Source: Flavivirga sp. 57AJ16 (GTDB lineage Bacteria > Bacteroidota > Bacteroidia > Flavobacteriales > Flavobacteriaceae). Taken from it: a DNA stretch of 64,000 nucleotides. A program made the translations under genes and the position numbers. Location of the stretch: NCBI RefSeq assembly GCF_028736925.1, contig NZ_JAQZAT010000010.1, positions 1 to 64,000 on the forward strand, read 5' to 3'. The notes below the pieces were generated by a model. It had not been told where the DNA came from, made no database searches, and was given only the letters and a program-made list of their open reading frames with translations. Shown piece by piece: positions 49,206 through 57,650 of the stretch. Within the stretch, counting starts at the first letter, position 1. The number at the start of each line of letters is the position of its first letter.

Positions 49206-49499
49206 ATGGCTTCTAGTATAAAAATAGTCTTAATAAAGAAAAAAAACAAGGACGTATTATACCCTCTTGCAGTACGTTTCACCAAAAATCGCCAATCTAC
49301 CTATAGGTATTTAGGACACTACATTAAATTAAGTGATTGGGATTCCAAAAACAGACAAGTAAAATCTGCCCATCCAAATTCGGGTATTTTAAACAAGCTC
49401 ATTTCTTCTGAATTTAAAAAAGCTAACAGAGGTCTTATTAAATTCCAAGCAAAACAAAAAGAATTCTCTTCATTTTTAGGGGGGGGGGGGACTATTTGA
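49206..49499 (+). pseudogene. N-terminal arm-binding part of a tyrosine integrase, cut at a G12 run
   Basis: The 97-residue frame reads 'MASSIKIVLIKKKNKDVLYP', 'LAVRFTKNRQSTYRYLGHYI' and 'KLSDWDSKNRQVKSAHPNSG', the arm DNA-binding domain of Bacteroidota phage-type integrases. A complete enzyme has about 400 residues. At 49479 the sequence enters a run of 12 G and the frame ends 'GGGGTI'. The catalytic domain is missing, because the next sequence is the 3' end of an opposed gene. The position beside a tRNA-Leu fragment and GTTGTACC sites identifies it as the integrase of an old island. Confidence 0.85.
49479..49490. repeat. Homopolymer of 12 G
   Basis: A run of 12 G in AT-rich DNA. It sits inside the terminal codons of the truncated integrase frame and directly beyond the stop codon of the opposing nDsbD gene. 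Changing the run by one base would alter the integrase frame and extend it. It may be a slippage hotspot or a sequencing or assembly weak point. Confidence 0.9.
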
Positions 49500-49953
49500 T
49501 GTTAAAAACCAAATCGGCTTCAGTTGGCGGCAAGCATCTGCTATCGTCACAAACCATAAATTCTACAGTGCCATTAATCTTGAAAGGTGCTTTTGATTTT
49601 AGTTTAATACGTTGTTTAAAATCTACTTTATCTTCAAAATACTTGATTTGCATTTCAAATATAGGATCGTTTACCGTATGACCTTCTTCCTCTAAAGTAT
49701 TCCCTTTTTTTAGATAGTTTTTATTACTTTCAAAGTTAAAAGTTGTGGCTATTGGCCCGCCTTCTGATACCTGTTGTGAATATAAATGCCAGCCATCTTC
49801 TATGGTTGCTGTGGCTATTAGTTCGTATTCTGAATCTGAAATCTTTTTAACAGAGGTATTCCAGTTTACAGGATCTGAAATTTGAGCGTTTCCTAATGAA
49901 AAACTCATTAAGGTTACCATTAATAGTAAAGTTTTTTTTAAATAATATTTCAT
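49492..49953 (-). CDS. Single-domain nDsbD-like protein (DsbD N-terminal domain)
   Basis: The 153-residue exported protein has a signal peptide (1-23). The rest resembles the periplasmic alpha-domain of thiol:disulfide interchange protein DsbD: 'DGWHLYSQQVSEGGPIATTF' and the Cys pair in 'VEFMVCDDSRCLPPTEADL'. The membrane and C-terminal thioredoxin domains are absent, so it would accept or hand on electrons or simply carry the fold. Stand-alone versions of this size exist in flavobacteria, and the natural-looking C-terminus 'VFNIK' suggests it is complete, although the nearby junction leaves truncation possible. It lies about 100 bases downstream of the M16 peptidase gene, with tandem-TlpA nearby, so a thiol-redox theme is shared. 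Confidence 0.8.
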   Translation of the reverse strand: MKYYLKKTLLLMVTLMSFSLGNAQISDPVNWNTSVKKISDSEYELIATATIEDGWHLYSQQVSEGGPIATTFNFESNKNYLKKGNTLEEEGHTVNDPIFEMQIKYFEDKVDFKQRIKLKSKAPFKINGTVEFMVCDDSRCLPPTEADLVFNIK

Positions 49954-50052
49954 GTTTTATTTCTTAAAATTATTTTTTGTATGAATTTTTATAAGTAAGC
50001 AATAACTTAAAAAGTCACCTATTTCTCTAAGACTGTTTTAAACAAATTCAAC

Positions 50053-52863
50053 TTATTGCTCTGGTTTAAAAACGATTTCGTACCACACACTACCCGTTAG
50101 CACTTCTTTTGCTATTTTTTGAATATGTTTTTTTGTCATTCCGTTTACTATTTTCTCGAAGTTTTTAGGATCGTTAATATCGGTATCGTATCTAAAATAA
50201 TTAACTAGCACACTCATATCATAACCGTTTTTATCTTTGCTTTGTTCGCGTTTTTTAATAAAATTGGTTTTGGTTTTGTTTAAATCATCCTCTTTAATAT
50301 TGCCTTTAGAAATGTTTTCAAGCTCGCCTTTAGCTATGTTAACTAAATTATCAGCCATTTCTGGATTACAGTCAAATCTAAAAGACACATAAGCTTGAGA
50401 TTTTGGTTCTTTAGAGAAACTTGCACCTACAGCTGGACTATAAGCACCACCTTCGGCTTCCCGGATACTTTCGGTTATACGCAATTGTAAAATATCGCCT
50501 AAAGCATTTGTGTAAATTTCATTGCTTTTTGAATAAGGCATTTCCTTTTTATAGGCAATATTTATATTAGCTTTAGGTTCTTCCATTTTTAAATAAATGT
50601 CTTTATCGATTTGGTCCGATATCCATTCTGGACCATTATCCTTGTAGATTTCTTTTGTGTTCCATGTTGGTATACTTGCTAAATACTGCTTTAATAACGG
50701 TTTTAATTGTGCTTCTTTAACATCGCCAACTATAAAAAATTCGAAATCTGAAGCATCTGAAAACCTTTCTTTATAAATTGTTTTTATTTTTTCGAAAGAT
50801 ATGTCATTAATGTAATCTTGATTATAAATACGCTTTCTAGTATTGTTTTTCCCGTAAAGAGCAACTGTAATACTATCATTTATTTTTGAACCAATATGAT
50901 TAACACGTCTTTGCAAATTATTATTGAGTCTACTTTTCAATACTTTATACGCCTCTTCATCAAACCTTGGCTTTACAAAATAGGCATGAACTAATTGCAG
51001 CATGGTTTCTACGTCTTTTGTACTGGAACTACCAAAAATAGACTCGCTAATATCATTTAAACCTAATCTCATACTTACTGTTTTACCGGCAAGTATCTTT
51101 TTTAAATCGGTTGAATTAAATTTTGCCAAACCAGAACGTTGCAAAAGGCTTGTAACCATACCAGCCGATGGTAATTCCTCATCTTCCAATAGTGAATTAC
51201 CACCATAACTTAATGCCTCCAAACTAACTTCATTTTTATTCTTATCAACAAATTTATAGTGTACCTTAACACCATTACTTAAAAAAAATGTAGTTGCTCC
51301 TACACTATTTTTAGTGGATGTGTTTATAATCGTCCCTGGTTTAATTTCTATGCTAGATAGAAGTGATTGATCTACTAGTTCTTCCTTATATGGTTCTATA
51401 TCTTCACTGGTTTCAATAGTTTTAATAATTTCCAAGCCTTGTGTCTTGGTTAAGTTTTTCTGACTTTCTACCCCAGTAACATTTAAAAACCTATTGTTGG
51501 GCGTATATAGTTTCTTTAATGCATTTTGTATTTCGTCCCCATTTACCGTACTTAAAATTTGCTTTACAAGCTCATATTCTTTTTTAATATCGGTTATAGG
51601 TTTGTTGTTAAGATAATTGTCTTGAATATCTCCTATTATATTACGATGGCTCCTATCGTTATATTTTGCTATTTTATTTTCATAATTATTAAGATATATG
51701 ATTTTAGTTCGATCAATTTCGGCAGTTACAAAACCATGTTTTATGGCCCGCATAACTTCTTTAAAAACTTCTTTAAAAGCTTCTTGTTGTTTATTTAGTT
51801 TCGGGGTTACGTTTAGACTAAACAAGTTGGAAGTTCTCGATAATGAACTGAATTTAAGGCTCGCTCTTAAAAATGAAGCTTCTGGGTTTTGGGATTTTTC
51901 TGAAATTCTAGCAGACAACATACGCAAAGCTATTTGCTCCAGTAAACTTTCTTTAAAGGTCTCTACGGTTTCTATTTTCAATGATTTTTTATGACGAATA
52001 CCAAAACTTATAGAAGCGGTTGACACCTCTGGGTCTGTTCCCAAACTGTACAACATCTCTTCATTTTCAGGAATATCAACAACAAAACGTTCTTTTGGGT
52101 TTTCTACTGCTGGAATTTTTGAAAAGTTTTCTATAATTTTTTGTTCAATATCTTTAACATCTACATCTCCAATAATAGCTATAGCCTGTAAATCAGTTCT
52201 ATACCAATCGTGATAGAAATCTCTTAAAACTTTATAGTCAAAATTTTCTACAACAGACATTAAGCCTATTGGCAGTCTATTTACATATTTAGAGTTATTA
52301 TATACAATGGGAGCTGAAGATTCGAACATTCTCATTTGTCCGCTTTGTCTTGTGCGCCTTTCTTCTTTTATAACACCACGTTCAGCATCAATTTCTTCAT
52401 TGGTCAACAATAAATAATGTGACCAATCTTCCAAAACAGTTAAACAGATATCTACCAAACCATCTTTGGTAGGAATGTTATTTAAATTATAAACTGTTTC
52501 ATCAAAAGATGTATAAGCATTTATGTCTTTCCCAAAAACAGCGCCGTGCTTTTGTAAGGTATTCAAAATACCTTTCCCTGGAAAATGTTTGGTACCGTTA
52601 AAGGCCATATGCTCTAAAAAATGTGCTAATCCTTGTTGGTCGTCGTTCTCTAAAATAGACCCAACATTTTGAATAATATAGTAGCTTGCCGCACCTTTTA
52701 CCACATCCGTACTTTTGATATAATAGGTCATCCCGTTGGGCAACACACCTTTTTTAATGGTTTCGTCCACTGGTAGTATGCTGTTATAATCAATTGTTTG
52801 AGCTACACCTTTTATGTTTAAGACCGCAAAAAAAATGAGCGTAATAGTTATTAAACGTTTCAT
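50053..52863 (-). CDS. M16-family zinc metallopeptidase (insulinase/PqqL-like)
   Basis: The 936-residue periplasmic or outer-membrane-associated peptidase begins with a signal peptide (1-21). The inverted zinc motif HxxEH is present as 'LAHFLEHMAFNG' (H81, E84, H85), with the third ligand region 'AERGVIKEE' (E161). The protein contains the four M16 homology repeats in one chain, the third starting near 'GATTFFLSNGVKVHYKFVDK' without a zinc motif, as in PqqL. It should cut short unfolded peptides in an enclosed chamber. In this locus it follows the SusCD/TlpA genes and probably trims imported peptides. Confidence 0.92.
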   Translation of the reverse strand: MKRLITITLIFFAVLNIKGVAQTIDYNSILPVDETIKKGVLPNGMTYYIKSTDVVKGAASYYIIQNVGSILENDDQQGLAHFLEHMAFNGTKHFPGKGILNTLQKHGAVFGKDINAYTSFDETVYNLNNIPTKDGLVDICLTVLEDWSHYLLLTNEEIDAERGVIKEERRTRQSGQMRMFESSAPIVYNNSKYVNRLPIGLMSVVENFDYKVLRDFYHDWYRTDLQAIAIIGDVDVKDIEQKIIENFSKIPAVENPKERFVVDIPENEEMLYSLGTDPEVSTASISFGIRHKKSLKIETVETFKESLLEQIALRMLSARISEKSQNPEASFLRASLKFSSLSRTSNLFSLNVTPKLNKQQEAFKEVFKEVMRAIKHGFVTAEIDRTKIIYLNNYENKIAKYNDRSHRNIIGDIQDNYLNNKPITDIKKEYELVKQILSTVNGDEIQNALKKLYTPNNRFLNVTGVESQKNLTKTQGLEIIKTIETSEDIEPYKEELVDQSLLSSIEIKPGTIINTSTKNSVGATTFFLSNGVKVHYKFVDKNKNEVSLEALSYGGNSLLEDEELPSAGMVTSLLQRSGLAKFNSTDLKKILAGKTVSMRLGLNDISESIFGSSSTKDVETMLQLVHAYFVKPRFDEEAYKVLKSRLNNNLQRRVNHIGSKINDSITVALYGKNNTRKRIYNQDYINDISFEKIKTIYKERFSDASDFEFFIVGDVKEAQLKPLLKQYLASIPTWNTKEIYKDNGPEWISDQIDKDIYLKMEEPKANINIAYKKEMPYSKSNEIYTNALGDILQLRITESIREAEGGAYSPAVGASFSKEPKSQAYVSFRFDCNPEMADNLVNIAKGELENISKGNIKEDDLNKTKTNFIKKREQSKDKNGYDMSVLVNYFRYDTDINDPKNFEKIVNGMTKKHIQKIAKEVLTGSVWYEIVFKPEQ

Positions 52864-53192
52864 AATCTGTTTTGTATTTTTTAAGAAGTTAAGTTTTATG
52901 TATATATAATTTTAATCAAAGAGGGCTGTTTTTTAAACAGCCCCTAAATTTTTCTTCATAACAGAGTGACTAATTCAAATATGAATAAAAACCTAAAAGA
53001 TATTACTTACCTAGAGAAACGTTATATTCAAACTTTTTCCCCAATTAATAAACTGTTAAAAATTTTAGAATTTAATAAAATTTACGATTTATGCAATTGA
53101 TTCTAGAATTATCAACATATGATTTACAAATAATACTTCAAGCTATATATGATCAATTCTTATTTGTCTGTACTCTAGAACAAAATCGATTT
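52864..53192. other. 329-base intergenic region with one hairpin
   Basis: Between the tandem-TlpA gene end and the M16 peptidase start. GGGCTGTTT (52923-52931) and AAACAGCCC (52935-52943) form a perfect 9-bp stem with a TTT loop, a probable terminator or leader fold. The rest is AT-rich without a gene; it probably contains the M16 promoter. Confidence 0.55.
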
Positions 53193-55265
53193 TTATGTTT
53201 TTAAAAGCTCTTCTATTTTTTCTTTTAATCCATTTAAATCTTTGCTACGTGATACGATTATCCCCTGCTTATCTATTAAAACTAAACTTGGGTATTCTTT
53301 TATGGCATATTCTTTAATCAAATCTCTTCCATCAACGTCGCTTAAAGCGTGCAACCAAGGGGTTTCGTCTTTTTCTATAGCTTCTTTCCATCTTTGTATT
53401 TGCTCTTCTTTTGTACCATACTCAAATGCTATACCTACTATTTCAAACCCCTCATCCTTGTATTTTGAATATAACTCTTTTAGATGAGGGTCTAATTTAC
53501 GACACCAAAAGCACCAACTCCCCCAAAAATCCAAAAGGATAACCTTGCCTTTTAAATTGTTCATATCTATTGTTCGTCCATCGTTATTAACAAAAGAAAA
53601 AGGAACAAACTTTTCTCCCGCGCTTGTATTGGCATAATTCTTAAGATAATCTCCCAGCGCATCATCAGTATCTAAAGCCCGTACTTTCCCAGAAAGTCCT
53701 TTGTATAAACTATGTAGTACTCTAAACGTTGAATCTCCATGCTTAATAAATAAATCACTGTTATCTTTTAAAATATCTAAACTAAATGGTGCCTCAGGAT
53801 GTTTAGATACAAAGTCCGTATGTTTTTTTAACATTTCACCCTCCAATTTTAAAAATTCATTTATAACAGCTTTTTTTTCCTCTTCTGAAACACCTGAGAC
53901 TGCTTTTGCTAGTTCTCCAATTTTGTTATAAACCTCGCCATGTTCTTTATGCAATAAAGACATATCCGACTCATATAATTCTTTGCTTCTGTATGTAGAA
54001 ATGCTATTCTCACTAAAGAGTTCATCCAGTTTTGCATCAATTACCCTGTTAATATCAGTTCCTCCAACACGTAATATAAGGCGACCATCTCTATCAAGCA
54101 AAAATGATGAAGGATAAGTTATTACGCCATATTCTGCAGGAATATCTTGCTTATTCCTGTCCACCAACATCTGTGGCCAAGTAATCCCGTCTTCCGCTAT
54201 GGCATCTCGAAATTTCTGCCACTTTTCTTCTCTGGTTTTTTCGTGTTCTACACCAACACCAATAATTTCAAATCCTTTATCCTTATATTTTGCATATAAC
54301 TCCTTTAGGTGAGGGTGTGCTTTACGGCACCAACCACACCAACTTCCCCAAAAATCGATAAGAACCACTTTTCCTTTCATATCGGCTAAATCAAATGTGT
54401 TTCCATCGGGCATTTCACCTGTAAAATATGGAACTCTTCTAGCCTCCATATTTTGAATCATCTTTAGTATATTCTGTCCCTTTTCCTGAACAGGTTTGTC
54501 TAAACTATAGAATATCTTTTTATACTCCTTTAATGGCTCACCCCCTTCTGGCAAAATATCTACCCAAGTAATACGCATATAATTTTGCATTAATTCCTGT
54601 AGTATATCTAATGATTTCCATGCATAAGGGTGGCTTTTAACAAACTGAACTTTTTCCTTTTTAATAAAGGAATCAAGTTCTTTCTTTTTTTCTCTGTAAG
54701 TCTCTGAAGAAATTACGCCCTTAGCCTTCTTATCTTTAAGGTTTCCCTTTTTTAGAGACCATAATTCATTCTCCAAAGTGTATACATCATTGGCCAAGTT
54801 CTGAATTCCACCCGTTATATGCACTTTCTTAGTATTCTCATCGAACACCATATAAATGGAATCTCCTTCTATCATAAAACGCTTAAAATTAGAGCCTCCC
54901 CTACTCTTTTGAAGTTTATTGTAAAAAATAACCAAAACTTGAGTACCTCTCATCGATTTTGGTACCTTAAACTCGAAGTTCCCATTTTTAACAAAAGATG
55001 CAGCCACAATAATGTTAGTGTTATCATAACGTATCACTTTAACGGCATCAATATTATGTGCTCCCTCACTAAACTTAACTACGCTTCCATAGATTAATAT
55101 ACTATCATTGTCTGTGTTTGCCGTTTCCCTTGTCTCAACATTGAAATTTGGATTTACTGATTGGGAGGTTACTTGTCTCGCACAAGAAAATAGATGCGAA
55201 AAAAGAGTTGCAAAAAATAAGACGGATAAAAACTTACTTATTATTATTTTTAAGTTTAATAACAT
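53193..55265 (-). CDS. Lipoprotein with two tandem TlpA/thioredoxin domains
   Basis: The 690-residue lipoprotein (lipobox ending 'LFSC', Cys28) has a DUF4369-like N-terminal region (about 50-160), a helical linker, a first TlpA domain with 'DFWGSWCGWCRKAHPHLKEL' (C310/C313), a second helical linker (about 420-545) and a second TlpA domain with 'DFWGSWCFWCRKLDPHLKEL' (C585/C588). Both domains keep the cis-Pro region ('TYPSSFLLDRDG', 'EYPSLVLIDKQG'). Two intact CxxC sites in one lipoprotein are unusual and look like a gene-internal duplication. It probably reduces or exchanges disulfides of substrates or partner proteins in the periplasm, linked to the SusCD importer just upstream in the unit. 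Confidence 0.92.
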   Translation of the reverse strand: MLLNLKIIISKFLSVLFFATLFSHLFSCARQVTSQSVNPNFNVETRETANTDNDSILIYGSVVKFSEGAHNIDAVKVIRYDNTNIIVAASFVKNGNFEFKVPKSMRGTQVLVIFYNKLQKSRGGSNFKRFMIEGDSIYMVFDENTKKVHITGGIQNLANDVYTLENELWSLKKGNLKDKKAKGVISSETYREKKKELDSFIKKEKVQFVKSHPYAWKSLDILQELMQNYMRITWVDILPEGGEPLKEYKKIFYSLDKPVQEKGQNILKMIQNMEARRVPYFTGEMPDGNTFDLADMKGKVVLIDFWGSWCGWCRKAHPHLKELYAKYKDKGFEIIGVGVEHEKTREEKWQKFRDAIAEDGITWPQMLVDRNKQDIPAEYGVITYPSSFLLDRDGRLILRVGGTDINRVIDAKLDELFSENSISTYRSKELYESDMSLLHKEHGEVYNKIGELAKAVSGVSEEEKKAVINEFLKLEGEMLKKHTDFVSKHPEAPFSLDILKDNSDLFIKHGDSTFRVLHSLYKGLSGKVRALDTDDALGDYLKNYANTSAGEKFVPFSFVNNDGRTIDMNNLKGKVILLDFWGSWCFWCRKLDPHLKELYSKYKDEGFEIVGIAFEYGTKEEQIQRWKEAIEKDETPWLHALSDVDGRDLIKEYAIKEYPSLVLIDKQGIIVSRSKDLNGLKEKIEELLKT

Positions 55266-55321
55266 TTTAATAAAGTTTGAAATTGTTCTTTTTATTTAAG
55301 TTTAAAAAAGGTGGACTCCTA

Positions 55322-56239
55322 TTAAGGTTCTAAACCTATTTCTTTTAAGCTTAAGGGTGTGTAAATAGCAAAAGGAGCCACATCCAATACGGTGAAACGC
55401 ATATAGCGAGCTGTACTAATTCCTGTATCCATTAGTTGTTGTTCAGCCACTGCTAAATCAAAAGTTCCTTTATCTACCCAAGTGCTTCCATCCTCACTAA
55501 ATTCAATTTGAGTCTGTGTAGGGTAAGCAAATGAAAGCAATCCTGGTGTGCAAGTTACTCCACTAAAGGTTATTGCATAACCAAAATCAATCTCTATGCT
55601 ATATGGAGGGGAATCAAAAATGTCACTGCTCCAAATTGTATCCAGATTATCATCTATTGCAAACCTAGCTGGGCCACCACTTGACTCGTGAGATACATCT
55701 ACAACTTTCCATTCATTCTTGCTAATTATAGAAGATTTACCTGTTTTCAATACCAAATACATTACCTCTCCTGGTGTAACATCATGCTTTTCCCCATCTA
55801 CCGATTTAATGACTAGTGGCAATACATAAGTGCTATATGGTCTAAGTAAAGATTCTCTAACAATATACAACTCTATATCGTCCGATAAAGTTTCCCCTTC
55901 CCGAATATGACAGTTGGACTTAAAGAAATTGTAAGAGGTATAGGGTAGCAAAAATGCATCTCCATATTTATTACGATAAAGTTGTGTTTTTGATTCATCT
56001 ACTGCAAAACGCACATGGAGGTCTTGTTTTGCCGTTTGGTTGTTCAGTTGAGCTTTCAAATTAACAGGAATTATAACATCCTCTACCACTGGCAACTCGT
56101 TAACAATCACATCGGTTGTTATATAATTTTGGATACTAACACTAGATGATTCAACTAAATTAGGTATATCGTCTTCACTACAAGCTACTAATAGCATTAC
56201 TGTAATACAACAAAATATAAATCTGGATTTTTTATTCAT
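55322..56239 (-). CDS. DUF1735 / discoidin (F5/8 type C) domain lipoprotein
   Basis: The 305-residue surface lipoprotein has a lipobox 'LLVAC' (Cys20), a DUF1735-type N-terminal domain (about 35-150, 'LHVRFAVDESKTQLYRNKYG', 'LPLVIKSVDG') and a C-terminal F5/8C-like carbohydrate-binding domain (about 165-305, 'GGPARFAIDDNLDTIWSSDI' and 'ARYMRFTVLDVAPFAIYTPL'). DUF1735 proteins are typical surface glycan-binding or glycan-processing components encoded after susD. It lies 43 bases downstream of the SusD gene. A binding role at the cell surface is likely; the substrate could be a glycoprotein or polysaccharide. Confidence 0.88.
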   Translation of the reverse strand: MNKKSRFIFCCITVMLLVACSEDDIPNLVESSSVSIQNYITTDVIVNELPVVEDVIIPVNLKAQLNNQTAKQDLHVRFAVDESKTQLYRNKYGDAFLLPYTSYNFFKSNCHIREGETLSDDIELYIVRESLLRPYSTYVLPLVIKSVDGEKHDVTPGEVMYLVLKTGKSSIISKNEWKVVDVSHESSGGPARFAIDDNLDTIWSSDIFDSPPYSIEIDFGYAITFSGVTCTPGLLSFAYPTQTQIEFSEDGSTWVDKGTFDLAVAEQQLMDTGISTARYMRFTVLDVAPFAIYTPLSLKEIGLEP

Positions 56240-56282
56240 GACTCATTTTTTTTATTAAACAAATAATATAACATCATTATTT

Positions 56283-57647
56283 TTATTCTTCCCAAGGGTT
56301 TTGTATCCAATCGGGGTGATATACCATAACCTGTACAGGTATTTGTAAAGTATATTTAGGACTATTAGGAGACAATGTAGAAATAAGCTCTCCATTTCCA
56401 AGGTAACGTTGTATCGTAGACATTTTTCCTTCTTTATCTAAACGGCGCATATCAAACCAGCGTAAGCCATTAAAAGGCAACTCTAAAGCACGCTCTTTTA
56501 AAACTAAGTCTAGTACCATTTCTTGATCTGTAGACTCAAGCTCCTCATAATCAGATTCAGAAAAACGATTCATACGGATATCGTTTAATTGCTGCAAAGC
56601 AGTAGACAAATCTCCATTTCGGGCTGCAGACTCAGCTATAATTAGCTTCATTTCCTGTGCAGAAGTACCTCGATTACCATCTAGAATAGAATAATTTACA
56701 AAAGAATCCCCTCTTTCAGTAAAAGAATATCCATTAAAGCTAGCATAGAACATTACTATACGTAAATCGTTTGGATCGTACATACGCATAAAATCAAGTG
56801 TTCCTTCTACACCAAATCCTCCTTGACGAGCATAAATAACATCTGGCCTAAGACTTAGCAGTTTTTGAGCAGGAAGAGGCTCGTTAAAATCTATTATAGC
56901 AGCATCTCCATTATCCAAAGCACGTTGCGCATTTTGGGCGGCCATGGTATATTCTCCCATGTAAAGATATGTTCTAGCCAATACACTATAAGCAGCAGCT
57001 ACACTACCACGAAAACGGTTTGTACTATTGTCTGTTGGAAGATCTGGAATAGCGGTCTCTATATCATCAATAATATGTTCGTAAATATCCTGTACAGTTG
57101 CCCTGGAAGGGATGGATTCACCCACATCATTAGAGGTTACGAATGGCACCGAAAGATCTTCATCCGCCGTAGTACTATTATATACTGGTCCATATTCATT
57201 GACAAGGTATAAATATTCCAAAGCCCTTCCCAATAACGCCTCTGCCTTTAGGGAATTTCTTTTCTCTTCTGTCCCTTCAGTAGCATCATCTATTCCTACA
57301 AGTACGGAATTATATTTGTTAATTGAAGCATAATGGTCTCCCCAAGGATGAGGGTTTGCAGTTGTGGAGCTGTTGTACTGCTCTTCCCAAAGGTAGGCCA
57401 AATAATGAGTTACTGTAGTTGGCAATGTTAAAGTGGAAATATCTACGTTGTCGCCTAGAAAATCCAATCGGAAGTCAACATATCCCAAAACTTCCAAATC
57501 GTTCAACCATTGGTCGTAATGCTCTACAGTAACTAAGGTCGTCTTACCTTTAGGATCGATATCAAGATAATCATCACAAGCTATAAGCATTATGCAGCAT
57601 ATTGATAAAATGTATTTATAGCAATATTTATATTTCATAATATTCAA
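56283..57647 (-). CDS. RagB/SusD-family nutrient-binding lipoprotein
   Basis: The 454-residue outer-membrane lipoprotein (lipobox 'LIAC', Cys24, then 'DDYLDIDPKGK', the classic SusD opening) has TPR-rich helices in the body and the C-terminal signatures 'LVLKERALELPFNGLRWFDM' followed by 'RRL' and 'LQIPVQVMVYHPDWIQNPWE'. SusD proteins form the lid of the SusC transporter and bind the ligand at the surface. The gene is 3 bases after the SusC gene, as expected. This class fits a peptide (RagB) as well as a glycan ligand. Confidence 0.93.
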   Translation of the reverse strand: MNIMKYKYCYKYILSICCIMLIACDDYLDIDPKGKTTLVTVEHYDQWLNDLEVLGYVDFRLDFLGDNVDISTLTLPTTVTHYLAYLWEEQYNSSTTANPHPWGDHYASINKYNSVLVGIDDATEGTEEKRNSLKAEALLGRALEYLYLVNEYGPVYNSTTADEDLSVPFVTSNDVGESIPSRATVQDIYEHIIDDIETAIPDLPTDNSTNRFRGSVAAAYSVLARTYLYMGEYTMAAQNAQRALDNGDAAIIDFNEPLPAQKLLSLRPDVIYARQGGFGVEGTLDFMRMYDPNDLRIVMFYASFNGYSFTERGDSFVNYSILDGNRGTSAQEMKLIIAESAARNGDLSTALQQLNDIRMNRFSESDYEELESTDQEMVLDLVLKERALELPFNGLRWFDMRRLDKEGKMSTIQRYLGNGELISTLSPNSPKYTLQIPVQVMVYHPDWIQNPWEE

Positions 57648-57650
57648 TTT

